Of a DNA stretch of 7,667 nucleotides, positions 6,464-7,667 are shown piece by piece (position 1 is the first letter of the stretch; every line of letters starts with the position of its first letter). The DNA is from Oscillospiraceae bacterium. GTDB taxonomy: Bacteria > Bacillota_A > Clostridia > Oscillospirales > Acutalibacteraceae. The DNA lies in the NCBI GenBank assembly GCA_003519645.1, contig DOWI01000047.1, positions 1,294 through 8,960 of the forward strand, written 5' to 3'. The notes below the pieces were generated by a model. That model did not search any database. It saw only the letters and a list, made by a program, of their open reading frames with translations, and was not told the DNA's origin. Both the position numbers and the translations under genes were made by a program.

Positions 6464-6969
6464 TGATTCACCTCTTTTATATGATAATATCTCTCTTTTT
6501 TCAGCTCAACAAACTCATCGCTGATTCTGACAAAACCCGCTTTTGAAAAAGCGTGTTCGGCGGCTTTCCTTTCAGCCGGAAAATCATCATAAATAGCGTC
6601 AAGCTTCATTATGTTAAAGGCGTGAGCGGCAAGTAGACAAAGCGCTTCGGTAGAATAACCATTACCACGGTATTTTGCTTCTATCACAACGCCGACTATA
6701 TACTTCATGCAGTAATTACTATAATGAATATCGACTTCACCAATCGGAACATTATCATCGATTCTTATTATATAAGCATAAAAATTGTCCAAACCATTAT
6801 TCCAGTGCTTATACCACTGACGTACCTGCTCGATAGTTTGAAAATAGCAGCCGCTTCCGTTGCCGCCATATCCAATGTTGTAAGCCATAGTTTCCTCGTC
6901 GGCAATTAAGTGACGGCGATATTCAAGCTCATTTTCGGTAGGGATATGTAATGCTAATCGGTTCATCAT
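6460..6969 (-). CDS. RimJ/RimL-type GNAT N-acetyltransferase
   Basis: A 169-residue acetyl-CoA-dependent acetyltransferase of the Acetyltransf_3 (RimJ/RimL) type. The N-terminal part (TENELEYRRHLIADEETMAYN) is typical of that group. PIGEVDIHY near 75-83 is the central strand, VGVVIEAKYRGNGYSTEAL at 92-110 is motif A with the acetyl-CoA pyrophosphate loop RGNGYS, and AERKAAEHAFSKAGF at about 132-146 is motif B. The acceptor is unknown: a protein N-terminus, an aminoglycoside-like compound or an aminoacyl nucleotide are all possible. The first ATG (6967-6969) overlaps the upstream S66 peptidase stop as ATGA. A second ATG directly follows (6964-6966) and overlaps the same stop as TGATG, so the start may be one residue shorter. 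Its own stop overlaps the kinase gene start as ATGA. These overlaps put it in the same translationally coupled unit as the peptidase and kinase. Confidence 0.9.
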   Translation of the reverse strand: MMNRLALHIPTENELEYRRHLIADEETMAYNIGYGGNGSGCYFQTIEQVRQWYKHWNNGLDNFYAYIIRIDDNVPIGEVDIHYSNYCMKYIVGVVIEAKYRGNGYSTEALCLLAAHAFNIMKLDAIYDDFPAERKAAEHAFSKAGFVRISDEFVELKKERYYHIKEVNQ

Positions 6970-7667
6970 ACGACCCCGCTTTCCAGAATAGAGAACGTCA
7001 TTCTCTCACAATCGATTTCGGCTAACGCTCCATATGGTAAAACGCACATAGGTGATGAATGCCCAAAATTTAATCCATACATAACAGGTATATTACAGCT
7101 ATATTTTTCTGAGAGTATATCGCGAATTACAGAAGTACGATCGTCAAAAGATGTATTATCGTTTACTTTGCCGATCGAGATTCCTTTTAGCTTTTGCAAT
7201 ATTCCGTTATTGCCAAGTGTACTAAAAAAGGATTTAACATGTTCCGAAGTAAAAAACTCCGGTATATCCTCAACAAACAAAATGGTATCTTCATAATCAT
7301 CGGTCGACAACTCCAACACAGTACCGCCAATCTCCAAAATTCCGGTATACCCGCCGATTAACCGCCCCTGAGTTTTGCCTTTACCCTGAACCAATAAATA
7401 TCCGTCGTTCAAATAATAATTTCTGGTTTTATTTAAATTTTTATAATCCAGCGGTTCAAAAGTCCACTCATCTGATGCTCCAATCTTTCCAATCGCAGAC
7501 GCGTCAAAGAGTGTTTTTGCAAACCACTTTTTACTGTATTCATGCCAGCCGGATTGCTCCGCTATTGGATTTAACAGATTATCTCCATAAAAAGAAGACA
7601 ATCCGCTTTTATAACATAACAAATGCAAATTCATAACATCGGAATAACCAATAAATATTTTAGGATT
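6966..7667 (-). CDS. S66 family LD-carboxypeptidase / MccF-like peptidase (5' end beyond the window)
   Basis: The C-terminal 233 residues of a serine peptidase of family S66, which includes L,D-carboxypeptidases that trim muropeptides and MccF enzymes that cleave microcin C-type peptide–nucleotides. The frame is open to the right edge. The first residues (NPKIFIGYSDV) are the conserved segment just after the nucleophile elbow, so the catalytic Ser lies outside the window. Present are SGLSSFYGDN, LVQGKGKTQGRLIGG (substrate-loop region; the GKG.QGRLIGG pattern is typical of the MccF-like branch), ILFVEDIPE with the presumed catalytic Glu at 7269-7271, and FGHSSPMCVLPYG with the presumed catalytic His at 7059-7061. 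ATG 7634 is an internal Met, not the start. The stop overlaps the GNAT gene start, making the two coupled. MccF-like versus cell-wall recycling activity cannot be decided from this part. Confidence 0.88.
   Translation of the reverse strand, partial: NPKIFIGYSDVMNLHLLCYKSGLSSFYGDNLLNPIAEQSGWHEYSKKWFAKTLFDASAIGKIGASDEWTFEPLDYKNLNKTRNYYLNDGYLLVQGKGKTQGRLIGGYTGILEIGGTVLELSTDDYEDTILFVEDIPEFFTSEHVKSFFSTLGNNGILQKLKGISIGKVNDNTSFDDRTSVIRDILSEKYSCNIPVMYGLNFGHSSPMCVLPYGALAEIDCERMTFSILESGVV

Noticed and set aside
1..7667. CRISPR array, tRNA or rRNA genes, insertion sequences
   Set aside because: No regularly spaced repeats, cloverleaf-like segments, rRNA blocks or transposase motifs were seen on either strand.

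Overview
The window is a compact, strictly one-directional (all minus strand) stretch of bacterial chromosome. Moderate-to-low GC, purine-rich AGGAGG-type ribosome binding sites, and the protein families present (S66 peptidase, GNAT enzymes, a DUF4932-like HExxH protein, a DUF1848 remnant) suggest a Clostridia-type Firmicute, perhaps a gut or environmental anaerobe. This is inferred from style and remembered family distributions, not from a marker gene.

Read in the direction of transcription, from the right edge to the left, the order is: (1) the 3' part of an S66 LD-carboxypeptidase / MccF-like peptidase, cut by the window edge; (2) a RimJ/RimL-type GNAT acetyltransferase; (3) a 567-residue protein joining an aminoglycoside-phosphotransferase-like kinase to a second, eukaryotic-like protein-kinase domain; (4) a second GNAT gene broken by a one-base frameshift; (5) a DUF4932-like putative zinc metallopeptidase; (6) a 43-codon remnant with the N-terminus of a DUF1848 protein; (7) a divergent class III nucleotide-cyclase-like protein; (8) a doubtful 43-codon ORF; (9) a class I SAM-dependent methyltransferase; (10) a protein joining an N-terminal metallophosphoesterase to a C-terminal SAM methyltransferase, running off the left edge.

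Most junctions overlap by a few bases (ATGA, TGATG, a 16-base overlap) or leave only a few bases, so long stretches are probably cotranscribed and translationally coupled. The only gaps above 20 bases are about 150 bases on each side of the cyclase-like gene. These hold the DUF1848 remnant on one side and the small ORF on the other, and an 8-base direct repeat brackets the cyclase gene there. The simplest reading is that the cyclase-like gene was inserted into, or replaced the rest of, a DUF1848 gene.

Functionally the cluster looks like a collection of small-molecule-modifying, resistance-like enzymes (acetyl, phosphoryl and methyl transfer, peptide hydrolysis) with a metallopeptidase-like protein and an orphan nucleotide-cyclase-like protein. 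No biosynthetic core gene, transporter, regulator, mobile-element gene, tRNA, rRNA or CRISPR array was seen. No convincing promoter or rho-independent terminator was found. No gene-free stretch exceeds 300 bases.
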